Of a stretch of DNA of 64,000 bases, positions 10,386-23,505 are shown in pieces. The notes under the pieces are model-generated. The model saw nothing but the letters and a program-made list of their open reading frames with translations. It searched no databases and was not told where the DNA came from. Both the position numbers and the translations under genes were made by a program. Numbering within the stretch: the stretch's first letter is position 1; every line of letters starts with the position of its first letter. Source of the stretch: Sternotherus odoratus (taxonomy: Eukaryota; Chordata; Testudines; Kinosternidae); contig JAVMKO010000001.1 of NCBI GenBank assembly GCA_032164245.1, forward strand, positions 15,971,603 through 16,035,602, in the 5' to 3' direction.

Positions 10386-10905
10386 GGCGGGGGGGAGGCA
10401 GAGGGAGGACTGGGGGTGGGGGGTAGATGGAGGAATAAGCAGAACAGGGATGGGGGATGGAGGGAGAGAGAGAAGGGGGGATGCGGAATGAAGAGGATGG
10501 AAGGGATGGAGGGAGAGAAGGCAGGAAGGTGAGAAGGGAGAGGATGGATGGATGAGAGAAGAGATGGGGGTAGGGAGCAGGGGGGATGGAGGAGGCAAGG
10601 GGCAGTGAGAAGGAGGGATGGAGAGAAGGGAGATGGAAGAGGAGGCAGTGGATGGAGGGAGAGAGAGAAGGGAGGAAGGGAGGGATGGAGAAGGGAGGAA
10701 GGAAGGGATGGAGGGAGCGAGAGGAGGCAGCGGACGGAGGGAGAGAGAGGAGGCAGCGGACGGAGGGAGAGAGAGGAGGCAGCGGACGGAGGGAGAGAGA
10801 GGAGGAAGGGAGGGATGGAGAAGGGGGATGGAGAGAAGGGAGGGATGGAGAAGGGGGATGGAGAGAAGGAGGGAAGAAGGAGGAATAGTGAGAAGAGGAG
10901 GCAGT
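10386..10905. repeat. long purine-rich tract (pyrimidine-rich on minus strand)
   Basis: About 500 bp of almost unbroken GGA/GAGA/GGGATGG sequence with local tandem units. On the minus strand it is a pyrimidine tract ending in CCCCCACCCCCAG at about 10410, directly upstream of the captured exon. Long Ser/Pro/Leu- or Arg/Glu/Gly-rich open frames on both strands are by-products of this composition. Such mirror-like tracts can form triplex DNA. Confidence 0.85.
10721..10798. repeat. 26-bp tandem repeat, three copies
   Basis: Three perfect copies of a 26-bp unit (beginning GAGGAGGCAGCGGACGG) at 10721-10746, 10747-10772 and 10773-10798, followed by a diverged partial copy. It lies in the outer part of the left palindrome arm; the other arm has only about one equivalent unit. 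Confidence 0.9.
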
Positions 10906-11290
10906 GGGCGGCGGGCTGAAGCCGACGGCGGAGCTGTCCGGAGCCGCAGCCGGGGGCCGAGCACGCCGGCGGGGGGGCTGCCGGCCGGGTTTTATGAGAC
11001 ATAATCACATAACTGAATTTATGTGATTATGTCTCATAAAACCTGGCCGGCAGCCCCCCCGCCGGCGCGCTCGGCCCCCGGCTGTGGCTCCGGACAGCTC
11101 CGCTCCACCGTCGGCTTCAGCCCGCCGCCCGCTGCCTCCTCTTCTCACTATTCCTCCTTCTTCCCTCCTTCTCTCCATCCCTCCCTTCTCTCCATCCCCC
11201 TTCTCCATCCCTCCCTTCTCTCCATTCCCCTTCTCCATCCCTCCCTTTCTCCCTGCTCTCTCCCTCCGTCCACTGCCTCCTCTCCCTACC
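10735..11290. repeat. giant imperfect palindrome inside the hAT-like element
   Basis: The left arm (about 10735-11012) and right arm (11019-about 11290) are reverse complements separated by only 6 bp (CTGAAT, 11013-11018). The inner 22-23 bp by the spacer match perfectly (TTATGTGATTATGTCTCAT on the right). A CpG-rich stretch (about 10905-10990 and 11042-11135) and the purine/pyrimidine tract then continue the symmetry with scattered mismatches and indels. It could extrude as a cruciform or give a very long RNA hairpin if transcribed. Outer limits are approximate because both arms become low-complexity. Confidence 0.85.
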
Positions 11291-11376
11291 TAAGGACTAG
11301 TATCAGATGTCAAAATCTCCGATGAGCGCAGTTTGCTCATCGGAGATTTTGACATCTGATACTTGTTCTTAGGTAG
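11286..11376. repeat. 42-bp-arm palindrome (perfect-hairpin-like)
   Basis: Left arm 11286-11327 and right arm 11335-11376 are reverse complements at 40 of 42 positions, with a 7-nt loop (GCAGTTT). The mismatches are near the outer ends (positions 10 and 13 of the arm). The sequence is ordinary in composition and unrelated to the larger palindrome next to it. Confidence 0.93.
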
Positions 11377-11543
11377 CAAGATTCTTCACCTGAGCTCTTG
11401 TGAGTCCTGCAAAGAAAGAACCTCCCCCTAGAAAGCAGCTTGGGACCTGCACCAAAAACGGGACAAAATTGATATTTTTGTCAAAAAGACGGGACGGTCC
11501 AAAAATATGAAAAAAACGGGACTGTCCCGTTCAAAACGGTACG

Positions 11544-11556
11544 TATGGTCAGCCTA
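11544..11556 (-). repeat. right terminal inverted repeat of the hAT-like element
   Basis: TATGGTCAGCCTA, the exact reverse complement of 9992-10004. Confidence 0.92.
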
Positions 11557-11564
11557 TTAATGTT
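11557..11564. repeat. target-site duplication, right copy (TTAATGTT)
   Basis: Identical to 9984-9991. Confidence 0.92.
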
Positions 11565-11869
11565 GTATTGCTAGCATTAGACTTTGCCTTTGTGTGGCTC
11601 AGCCACACAGGGGAGTGACAGGGAATAAAGCCAACCCCAGAGTTAGTGAGGTGCAAAGGGGAAACTAAGATGAAAGACTGCAGTAATTTACTTCCCCCTG
11701 GACTCCTAATTTCAAATGTGAATTTAGGAACCTAAGTACCACTGTCTTTCAGTGAACCCTTTGTTCCTAAGTGCCTGAATCTATTCAGAAAATGGGATTT
11801 AGGTTCCTAAATTCCAAAGTCCCATTTGAATGTAGGATTTAGGGCTTCTCTGTACCAGGACACTCAGGA

Positions 11870-11985
11870 AAATTCATCCAAATTAACTAAAGGTGTGAAT
11901 TTAAAATGGATTAGCTAAAATGCATTAAACCTCTGTGTAGACACATTCATTCAGAATTAAAGTGGCCTTAATTCAGTTTATTTTA
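11870..11985. repeat. unclassified interspersed repeat fragment
   Basis: The stretch GGTGTGAATTTAAAATGG, then CTGTGTAGACACATTCATTC and TTAAAGTGGCCTTAATTCAG, resembles a short repeat I recognise as common in turtle DNA, with a CTGTGTAGAC motif at its centre. No coding content; class unknown. Confidence 0.45.
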
Positions 11986-14119
11986 AAAGGCAAATATTCT
12001 TCCTCGAATACAAGAAGTCCTTATTTTTGTTATAGTTTTAAATGGAGTTTAGGTACTGAACTGGCAATATAAAAATGCAAATAAAATATTTAATATCTAA
12101 TGCAGGGTGAGCTAATTAATATACAGAATTGGGACAAAGATTTAGAATCATTACTAGAAACTCAACCATGTCCTTACAGTTGAAAAAATCACTTTAGATT
12201 TTTTACATCAGGAATAGATTTTTAATGGAAAATATATGTCTCGTTACTGTTGACTTCTTTCAAGGAAGACAATATTTTCATGACAGAGAGTCTACCTTTC
12301 CAACACCCTTAAGAGCTCTGTGATTCACAAATGAAAGTAGCCACCAATTATTTTACTTGTTGGCAAATCATTACATTGTATAAAGGAGCTAGTTATATGG
12401 ACTCTGTCCAGGTTTCCTTATGAGGGTGCAAACCACTGACTTGATACTTCCAATTCAGGACCTAGCAATCAAGTCTTTCCCCTAAATCAGGTTTTTATTC
12501 AATTAGATCCACCTTACTCTCTCACCACATACCCAGCATTTTGAGAAAGTGCCCTTTCAAATTAGAATAAAGGGTAATTAAAGCTTAGCTGAGATTTACA
12601 TCTTCCCCAGTCTCTTGATAGCCCCTGTTTCCTCTAATCCACAGGGGAGGATTTGAATGAATTTCAGTGAGACTGAAAGCAGTGGTTAGAGTAAAGGAAA
12701 GAAAAAGTCTGGGCAGGTGACATGAAACTTTCCCACACAGCTCTGCTAACGCGCTTTGATCACTATATATAAAAAGGGTTACTTTTTCAATTGCAGACCT
12801 CCCCTGTGTGGACTATAATGCCAAATTACACATGTGATGGGACCCAATTCTACTCCCAGTTACACCCATGAAAATCAAGAGTAACAGAAGTCAACGGAGT
12901 TACATCAGTCAGATTGAAATCAAGCTCTATGGTTCTGGGGTGTGAGATACTTCTCATTGACTCGGTATTTCAAATATGATCGGACTCTTAACTTGTTACT
13001 CTTATGTATCCAATGTTTCCAGTTGTAACCATTATCTGTCCTCTCAGTTGTCTGACCCCCAAAAATTTCTTATGACTATTCAAATGTACCTCTTTTTGTA
13101 AAAAAAAAAAAAAAAAATGATTATACCTCACAATTTTTCACAACTGTGAACATATGCTTTGATAAAATACAAAAATTCTTATAGATGAACATTGATGTTA
13201 TCCATCAAAATTATTAAAAACATGAATTCTGCCAAGCCTATCTACAAATGAGCAGAGTTCATGCTAAAATATTAGGTTCTGGAAGGTATCACGAGGAAGC
13301 GCTCTTACACAAGGCCTTTTCTTAACCTGTAAGTAAATATTCAGTCTCCAGGAAAATAGGCTGTGTTGTTAATTTTGATATACAATGTTCCATGTATATG
13401 TAGCCGTGGGAGCATCAGGAGACTATGCTCTTTGCCTTGGCCTCTGATTGGAATAAAGTCTTGAAGCTGGATTGGTTTTGGGAACAGGGCTTGCTGCTGG
13501 CCAAAGATTCCCAGAAGAAGCGATTGCCCTGGATGATGCTTGGCAATCTCTATTCCAATATTGGTGCAAATGCATAAATAAAACAAATTATACTTATAAA
13601 ATAACCACACTCTGTTTGGCTGATTTCTTCTCCACTGTGAGGTTGGCCTGGAAGGCCCAGACATCTGCTACGACTTGGCAGATGGTGTTAGAATGGGGCA
13701 TTGGAAGAGGCAAGAATTACTTTCTCTGAAGAGTTTGAAAAGGTGCAAATCCAGAGAAGTCCAGACAAAAATCCACCTCACCTCCTCCCATCCCTTCCTC
13801 CATCCCCAGAAAGTCTTTTCACAACCTTGGCTGAGCCCTCACTTAGGCATTCTGCAAAGACACTTCTTCAGCAACAAAGGCTAAAACGTCTATTTCTCCC
13901 TTCTAGAAAATGTTAACAAAAGATACAATAATGAGAGATAAAGTGTGTGAGAAAGAACTATGTGCTGTTCTTTGTATTCCATCCACTTTTGCTTGTTGTC
14001 TACTTAAACCGTAAGCTCTTTGGAGCATGTTCCTTGTCTTCATATCTATTACCCTTACAAAAGTAATGCTAAGAACACTATTAAGGTTGAAAAGTCAAGT
14101 ATTCAAAAGTAAGGAAATT
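11986..14119. other. intronic sequence, little recognisable
   Basis: No gene is visible. A GGACCCAATTCTACTCCCAGTTACACCC start at about 12840 with GAAGTCAACGGAGTTAC at about 12887 is a degenerate palindromic interspersed repeat (12838-12935). A run of 18 A at about 13100 is the only simple repeat. Open frames around 13341-13916 have no recognisable motif. Confidence 0.5.
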
Positions 14120-14319
14120 GGTGTGCAGGTGTCTGGGCTCTGGGGGCCCTCACACAGCCCCCTTCACCACCGCCCCACTTGCACTGGGTTGTTATAGGGG
14201 TTTCTTTAACCCTCTACGCTTGGGGAATCCTTTTTGCTGTTGTCTGTGTTGTTGACATATTTGTTGACAGGCATTTTGAAATAAATTACCAAAATAATTG
14301 AAACTGGAGTGATTATATT

Positions 14320-14405
14320 GTGCTATTCGGACAAATAAAATATGCAGAATTTTGAAATATTATATGCAATTTTTTAAAATTCTTTGGTGCAGAATTCCCC
14401 CAGGA
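14320..14405. repeat. interspersed repeat end, copy 1
   Basis: The stretch ACAAATAAAATATGCAGAATTTTG, then TTTGGTGCAGAATTCCCCCAGGA, matches 23428-23505 over its whole length with scattered changes. Two independent copies in the window show a dispersed family. A G/C-rich part extends left to about 14120 in this copy. No coding content and no confirmed ends. Confidence 0.6.
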
Positions 14406-14424
14406 TAATGTTCAAAATGCTTTG

Positions 14425-14665
14425 GCTTCACTGCAGATGAGAGCTCAGCACATTGCAAAGCAGACCCCAAGGGATCAAGTTGAGCAGCCAGAAACTGAGG
14501 AACAGAAAATTAGTGACTACCAATGAAAAATGTGGTTTAAATGACTTGTTTGGCATCACACGGAAACTCTGTGGCACAGGAAGGAACAGAATCAAATTCT
14601 CGAGCATAGCATTCAACTACTTAACCACAAGACCATCCTTTCTCGTCCTGCAATCTCCTTCCTCA
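14425..14665 (+). mobile_element. L3/CR1-like LINE 3' fragment
   Basis: The order GAAACTGAGGAACAGAAAATTAGTGACT, then CTGTGGCACAGGAAGGAACAGAATC, then ACTTAACCACAAGACCATCC is the familiar degenerate tail of ancient L3-type LINEs in amniotes (counterpart of 'gaggcacagagaggttaagtgacttg ... taaccactagacca'). Old and non-functional. Confidence 0.7.
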
Positions 14666-15114
14666 TTCATATCTTCCAACTTCTGAATCAAATGAGGCAG
14701 GGGTCCAACAGTTTTCTTTATTACACAACGCTGATTCAAGACCCTAAAAATTCAAGAAAATTTTTAATGGGCCAAACAATATATTTTTCCCTAGCCTCAT
14801 TCTTGGAAACTGCCAAACTGTTTGGCTGAAATTTTCTAAAAAAAATTAGCCTGAGATAGAACATCTGGCATGTAAAATTTCAGCCCACACAATTAATTTG
14901 ACTAAGTTATAAGCAACCAAAACCAGGGTCTTATAATGGAAAGTGTTCAACAACTTTAAAAATAGGCAGTACTACCAGTCTCATCTATAATAAAACTCCC
15001 AGGACACATTTAGCACCAGATAAATAATATCATCGTTCAGATTATCAAAAATAATAGCCCTTAAAAATGTTGCACATACCCATTCACATTTTTGAGGGCT
15101 ATTATTTTTTGCAT

Positions 15115-15238
15115 GATTTAGGTTGAAGTTCAGGAAAGCACTTAAATATATGCTTAATTCCCACTGAAGTCAATGGGATTTGGGCATGTTTCTAATGCTT
15201 TACATGTTCGTACGTGCTTTCGTAAATCAGGGTCTTAA
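15115..15238. repeat. palindromic interspersed repeat (AGCACTTAAATATATGCTTAA type)
   Basis: GCACTTAAATATATGCTTAATTCCCACTGAAGTCAATGGGA is followed by a degraded opposite arm ending GTGCTTTCGTAAATCAGGGTC. Related units occur at about 33310-33415, 45655-45750, 47402-47516 and 63745-63800. Confidence 0.6.
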
Positions 15239-15251
15239 GCTATTTTCTAGG

Positions 15252-15395
15252 CAGGGGTGGCTCTAAGGTTTTTAGAAGCGACAAAGAGTCCTATGTCATA
15301 TTAAAGACTAACAAAAATTAAGGTTTTTGCCGCCCCAGGCAAGCGCTTGGAGTGCCGGTGCCTGGAGTCAGTGCCTGGAGCTGACCCTCTTTCTA
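15252..15395. mobile_element. DNA-element fragment with a nested retroposon scrap
   Basis: The outer piece starts CAGGGGTGGCTCTAAGG and resumes with TTTTTGCCGCCCCAGGCAAGCGCTTGGAG. Between them (about 15283-15325) lies a scrap with GACAAAGAGTCCTATGTCATATTAAAGACTAACAAA, which is the reverse complement of the 3' part of the retroposon at 20890-21194. Inferred history: a small DNA transposon was hit by the retroposon, then both decayed. Confidence 0.55.
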
Positions 15396-15939
15396 GGTAA
15401 AGTGACTAATATATATTTATGGAGAGTGAGAAAGGGTCACATGAAATGGACAATCTGAGGTTTCTACAAATCAGAAAACTGCATAACTGTAAGTGATATA
15501 TGCCTCATAATTCCTGCCTAATCCTGAGAGGTTTACTTCTCAGAATAAACAGTCTGTACCTTATGTCCTTACTGGATTACTGTGAGGATGTTTACATAAT
15601 GGATATAGCTAAGTATTCACTGAAAACAACAAGAGAGTAATTCCTTCCCAAGTGCTAGAACCTAGTGTAATTTGGTAAATCTATTTCAATATACCAGTAG
15701 ATGCTGTCTAGTGATAGTGCTCTGATTATGTCACATCCTTCCATACAGAGTTCAGTTCACTGAATTGTTGATTTGCATTACTATTTCCCAGGGAGTATAA
15801 ACCTGGAAGCAAACCCTTCATTCAGTATAAGTAAGCATACTTTACTTTTTATGCATAACAGATCCTAATATACTAAATATTACTAATAGTACTGCTAATA
15901 ATATCACACTTGCATCTTTCATACAAAGATCTAAGAGCA

Positions 15940-20613
<4,674 letters not shown>

Positions 20614-20634
20614 ATATATCTATCTATCTATCTG
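20614..20634. repeat. (ATCT)n microsatellite at the LTR edge
   Basis: Short run of ATCT units abutting the 5' LTR; possibly part of the original target. Confidence 0.8.
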
Positions 20635-20889
20635 GCCAGATTCTTAGCTGATGGAAATCAGAAAAGCTCTATTGAAATAGACTGGTGTTGATTTACACCA
20701 GATGATGATATTTTCTTTCATAAATCCCCCCTTTATATTCTGTCATAATCAGTCTAAAAAGGACAGCTGAAGGGCACACAAACTTGAATAGGCAAGAATC
20801 TATTTATTCATATTTTTGGGATTTGTACTACTCTACATTTCATTTGCAAATTTGACACGATCAACTCAGGACTGAATAGGGATTATGAG

Positions 20890-21194
20890 TGGCTAGCTAC
20901 CTACAAGAGCAGTTTCTTCTCTCTCTGTGTTCACAAACCCAGATCAGCTCGTAGAAAAGCACCTCATCCTCCCTGATTAGAGATGGTTCAGCCTGATTGA
21001 ACTAACCTCATCATCTCTAACCTGGCTCTTGCCTTTTTATTTATACCTGCCTCTGAAACTTCCACTGCACGCATCTGACGAAGTGGGTACTAGCCCACGA
21101 AAGCTTATGCTTCAATACTTTTGTTAGTCTTGAAGGTGCCACAGGACTCTTTGTCACTTCTGCAAACCCAGACTAACACAGCTACCTCACTGAT
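20890..21194 (+). mobile_element. retroposon copy of the 'GCCACAGGACTC' family
   Basis: The plus strand shows CATCTGACGAAGTGGGTACTAGCCCACGAAAGCTTATGC, then TTGTTAGTCTTGAAGGTGCCACAGGACTC, then CAGACTAACACAGCTACC. The same order is found in the right part of the 41566-41963 element. The left extent (to about 20890) is inferred from similarity to turtle repeats I remember. No ORF. Confidence 0.65.
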
Positions 21195-21433
21195 TCTCTA
21201 CAATAGTCGTCTAATCATATCATATGACCAAACAAGGATATTTTAATCTTTTAAGATGGAAAATATTTATATATTATAATTAATTATATTATCTTATATA
21301 CTGTACAACAACAGCAGCAGCAGTAGCTCTTCGAGATGCAGACTGGGGATCAGGGCCCTGTTGTGAAAAGTGTTATAGTCACATAGAATGAATAGATAAT
21401 CCCTGCCCATGAAGAGGTTTGATAAGAATCAAC

Positions 21434-21460
21434 AATAAATAAATAAATAAATAAATAAAT
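21434..21460. repeat. (AATA)n microsatellite
   Basis: Seven AAAT-type units in a row. Confidence 0.9.
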
Positions 21461-22089
21461 AGAGGGAGGACAAGGGAAACAATCACAGTGAGTAGTAATC
21501 TCAGCATACCAAGGCTAAAATCCTGGTCCCCTTGATGTCAATGGCAAAACTCCCATTGATTCCAGTAGGGTCAGAATTTTACCCGAACAGTTCAGCCAAC
21601 CTCAATATTGCAGGCATCAAGACAGAGGTGAGTTCGAAGGAGCAATTTGAAGAACCACAATTTAGTAGTTTATTGGTAAGTTTGTGGAGTTCCCTCGATG
21701 TGTAGACATAGTATGGGGGAAAGTATGAAGTGCGTGTGGAAAAACGCAGCTAAAGGCATGAGTTCAGACTACAATGAAATAATGTTTCATGCTAATACAA
21801 AAATATACTATAGTGTCTTAAGGAAACAAGGTGCTGTTGATACAAAAGGGCAAAAGAACTCTAACGTTTGAAGATTAACTAGCTTTCCATTTATAGCTTG
21901 TTATTGCGTGACTGAAGCATTGCCACTAACTTTGTTTTCAGAACATACTGAATTTAAGGAAACTCTTTTGTTCCATTTTGCAGCCCACATGCTGACACAG
22001 CATCTCATCTCCTATTGTTCTGACTTCTAACTATTGTCTGACATACATGATGTGCTAAAAGATAATAGCACACTGACTCAAGTTACCTT

Positions 22090-22430
22090 AGAAATTGCAA
22101 AGAAATGGTTACCTACCCTACAGAAATCGGTGCTTCTTTGAGATGCACATCAGTGCCCTGCATGCCCTCACATCCCTTAGTGTGAGGGCAAAAATGTGGG
22201 GGCAGACCAATCCTCCCTCATTTCCTTCACCAATGGAGAATCCAAACAGTATAGATTGTGTGATAACTTCCTCCCGGTTTCAGCAGAATAGACCTGGCTA
22301 AGCTTTTGGGAGCACCAGACACACCAGAATCGGCCATCCTCCTTCAGGTGGACAACCAAGCGCCCTACAGGCCTTTGTCATCCAGCTGACCTCAGAGAAC
22401 CTGCTATTGTAGGAGCAAATCATGCAACTG
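22090..22430. repeat. unclassified repeat block
   Basis: GGTTACCTACCCTACAG, then GGTGCTTCTTTGAGATGCACATC, resembles the end of a dispersed turtle repeat I recall (TTCTTCGAGATGTGT type). It is followed by sequence I cannot assign and then by the hAT transposase fossil. Whether both belong to one element is unknown. Confidence 0.4.
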
Positions 22431-22515
22431 TGTGCTGAAAATGCCACACTCCAGACACAGCTCACACGGCCTACTTCCAATGGTTGGAGGTCGAGTCTAT
22501 CTCAAGTTGAATAAA

Positions 22516-23142
22516 TGCACTGACAGAGAAAACCAGCACATTAATAATGTAAAAACTCAGCACTGGAGGGACGGGCTTGAGCATCTGATCTCAATTACCC
22601 TCTTCCTCGCAAAGAAAAAAATTGCCTTTCTGGGGCTCATTGGATAAGTTGTTCACTGAACATAACCGTGACGATTTCATGCATGAGCACCTACGTTGAG
22701 TAGTTCATAAAGAAGCCATGGACCATTACTGCAGCAAAACAATTTAAAACAAATGGATTGACGTTATGGCAAGGAAGGTACTTGGTAACATATTGATGCA
22801 GCTTGGCAAAGTGAAGTACTACACCCTAATAATGGACTGCACTCTGAACATTAGTAGCAATAAAACTATGTCATTTACAATAAGATTTGTTGACAATGAG
22901 GATGGTTGTATCCAGGTGATGGAATACTTTAGCTGTTGGTGAATGACTCTACTGGAAAAGGCCAACCAGAACGGTTTATGAACATTTTAAAAGAGAATAA
23001 AATAAAGCTTCAGGACTGCTATGGCCAAGGCTACAACAATGGTCTGAACATGAAGGTTAGAAACAGCAGTGTCCAGGCAAGGATCCTTGTGCTGAATCAA
23101 AGAGCTTGCTTTGTGCTTTGTGACTGCCATTCCCATCAATGA
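22516..23142 (+). pseudogene. hAT-family transposase fossil (ZMYM1/DUF4371-like)
   Basis: Three adjoining plus-strand segments encode the N-terminal and early catalytic part of a hAT transposase related to the ZMYM1/DUF4371 type. The first is QHWRDGLEHLISITLFLAKK (about 22560-22620). The second, in another frame, is YTLIMDCTLNIS, then FTIRFVDNEDGCIQVMEYF (about 22815-22930). The third, back in the first frame, is VNDSTGKG, then GQGYNNGLNMK and CFVLCDCHSHQ (22936-23142). At least two frameshifts and several stops break it. In the usual GQGYD motif the Asp is a catalytic residue; here it is Asn. The rest of the transposase, including the dimerisation end, is absent. It is an old dead copy, not the host ZMYM1 gene, because intron structure and zinc fingers are lacking. 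Confidence 0.8.
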
Positions 23143-23427
23143 TAAAGACCTCTTTGGCAAATTGGACAACATCCATCACTTTTTGCCACATGGGAAGCAC
23201 TCTCCACTCCAAGTTCTCCAATTCATTCATGATGCAAAGCTGACGGACACTTTTCCTAATATGTGGATAGGCATGGAGTGGCAGGGTCCCAGGGTATTTC
23301 TGAGACAGGCCCGGTCCTTGTGCTGTGTCCTCACCACTGAGTCCCAGTGGGAACTGCACAGTTTTCTCCAATCTCTGTGCAGCCGGTGCTCTGTGCTCCC
23401 CAATGCCATACTGGTGCCTCCACATTT

Positions 23428-23505
23428 ATCTGACAAATAAAATTCGCAGAATTTTAAAATATTGTGTGTGGAATTTTTATATTTTTGGTGCAGAATGCCC
23501 TCAGG
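23428..23505. repeat. interspersed repeat end, copy 2
   Basis: Matches 14320-14405 along GACAAATAAAATTCGCAG, then TTTTTGGTGCAGAATGCCCTCAGGAG. Same orientation in both copies. Confidence 0.6.

Larger units (their letters stand above)
9992..11556. mobile_element. hAT-like non-autonomous transposon carrying captured PRKCG exon 1
   Basis: A complete 1565-bp element. The termini TAGGCTGACCATA (9992-10004) and TATGGTCAGCCTA (11544-11556) are a perfect 13-bp inverted repeat, and TTAATGTT is duplicated on both sides. The subterminal regions carry repeated ACGGGAC motifs (10042-10049 and several between 11457 and 11530). There is no transposase. The interior holds, left to right: a partial copy of the end of PRKCG exon 1 (10069-10106), an intron-like G/C-rich spacer, a full exon 1 (10193-10359), a long purine-rich tract, a giant palindrome centred at about 11015, and a second palindrome at 11286-11376. 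The family is inferred from TIR and TSD structure; the capture is inferred from the encoded peptide and conserved splice donors. It inserted within the presumed SEMA3A intron 1. Confidence 0.9.

Noticed and set aside
10721..10798. 26-bp repeats as a CRISPR-like array
   Set aside because: The units abut without spacers, the tract is low-complexity, and the genome is vertebrate.
10275..11008. Long Ser/Pro/Leu-rich and Arg/Glu/Gly-rich open frames (up to 229 codons) on both strands
   Set aside because: They arise from the purine/pyrimidine tract, which rarely forms stop codons. They have no domains and overlap each other in several frames.
22516..23142. Host ZMYM1 gene or retrocopy
   Set aside because: Similarity is to the transposase-derived part only, with frameshifts, no zinc fingers and repeat sequence on both sides. 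A hAT fossil is simpler.
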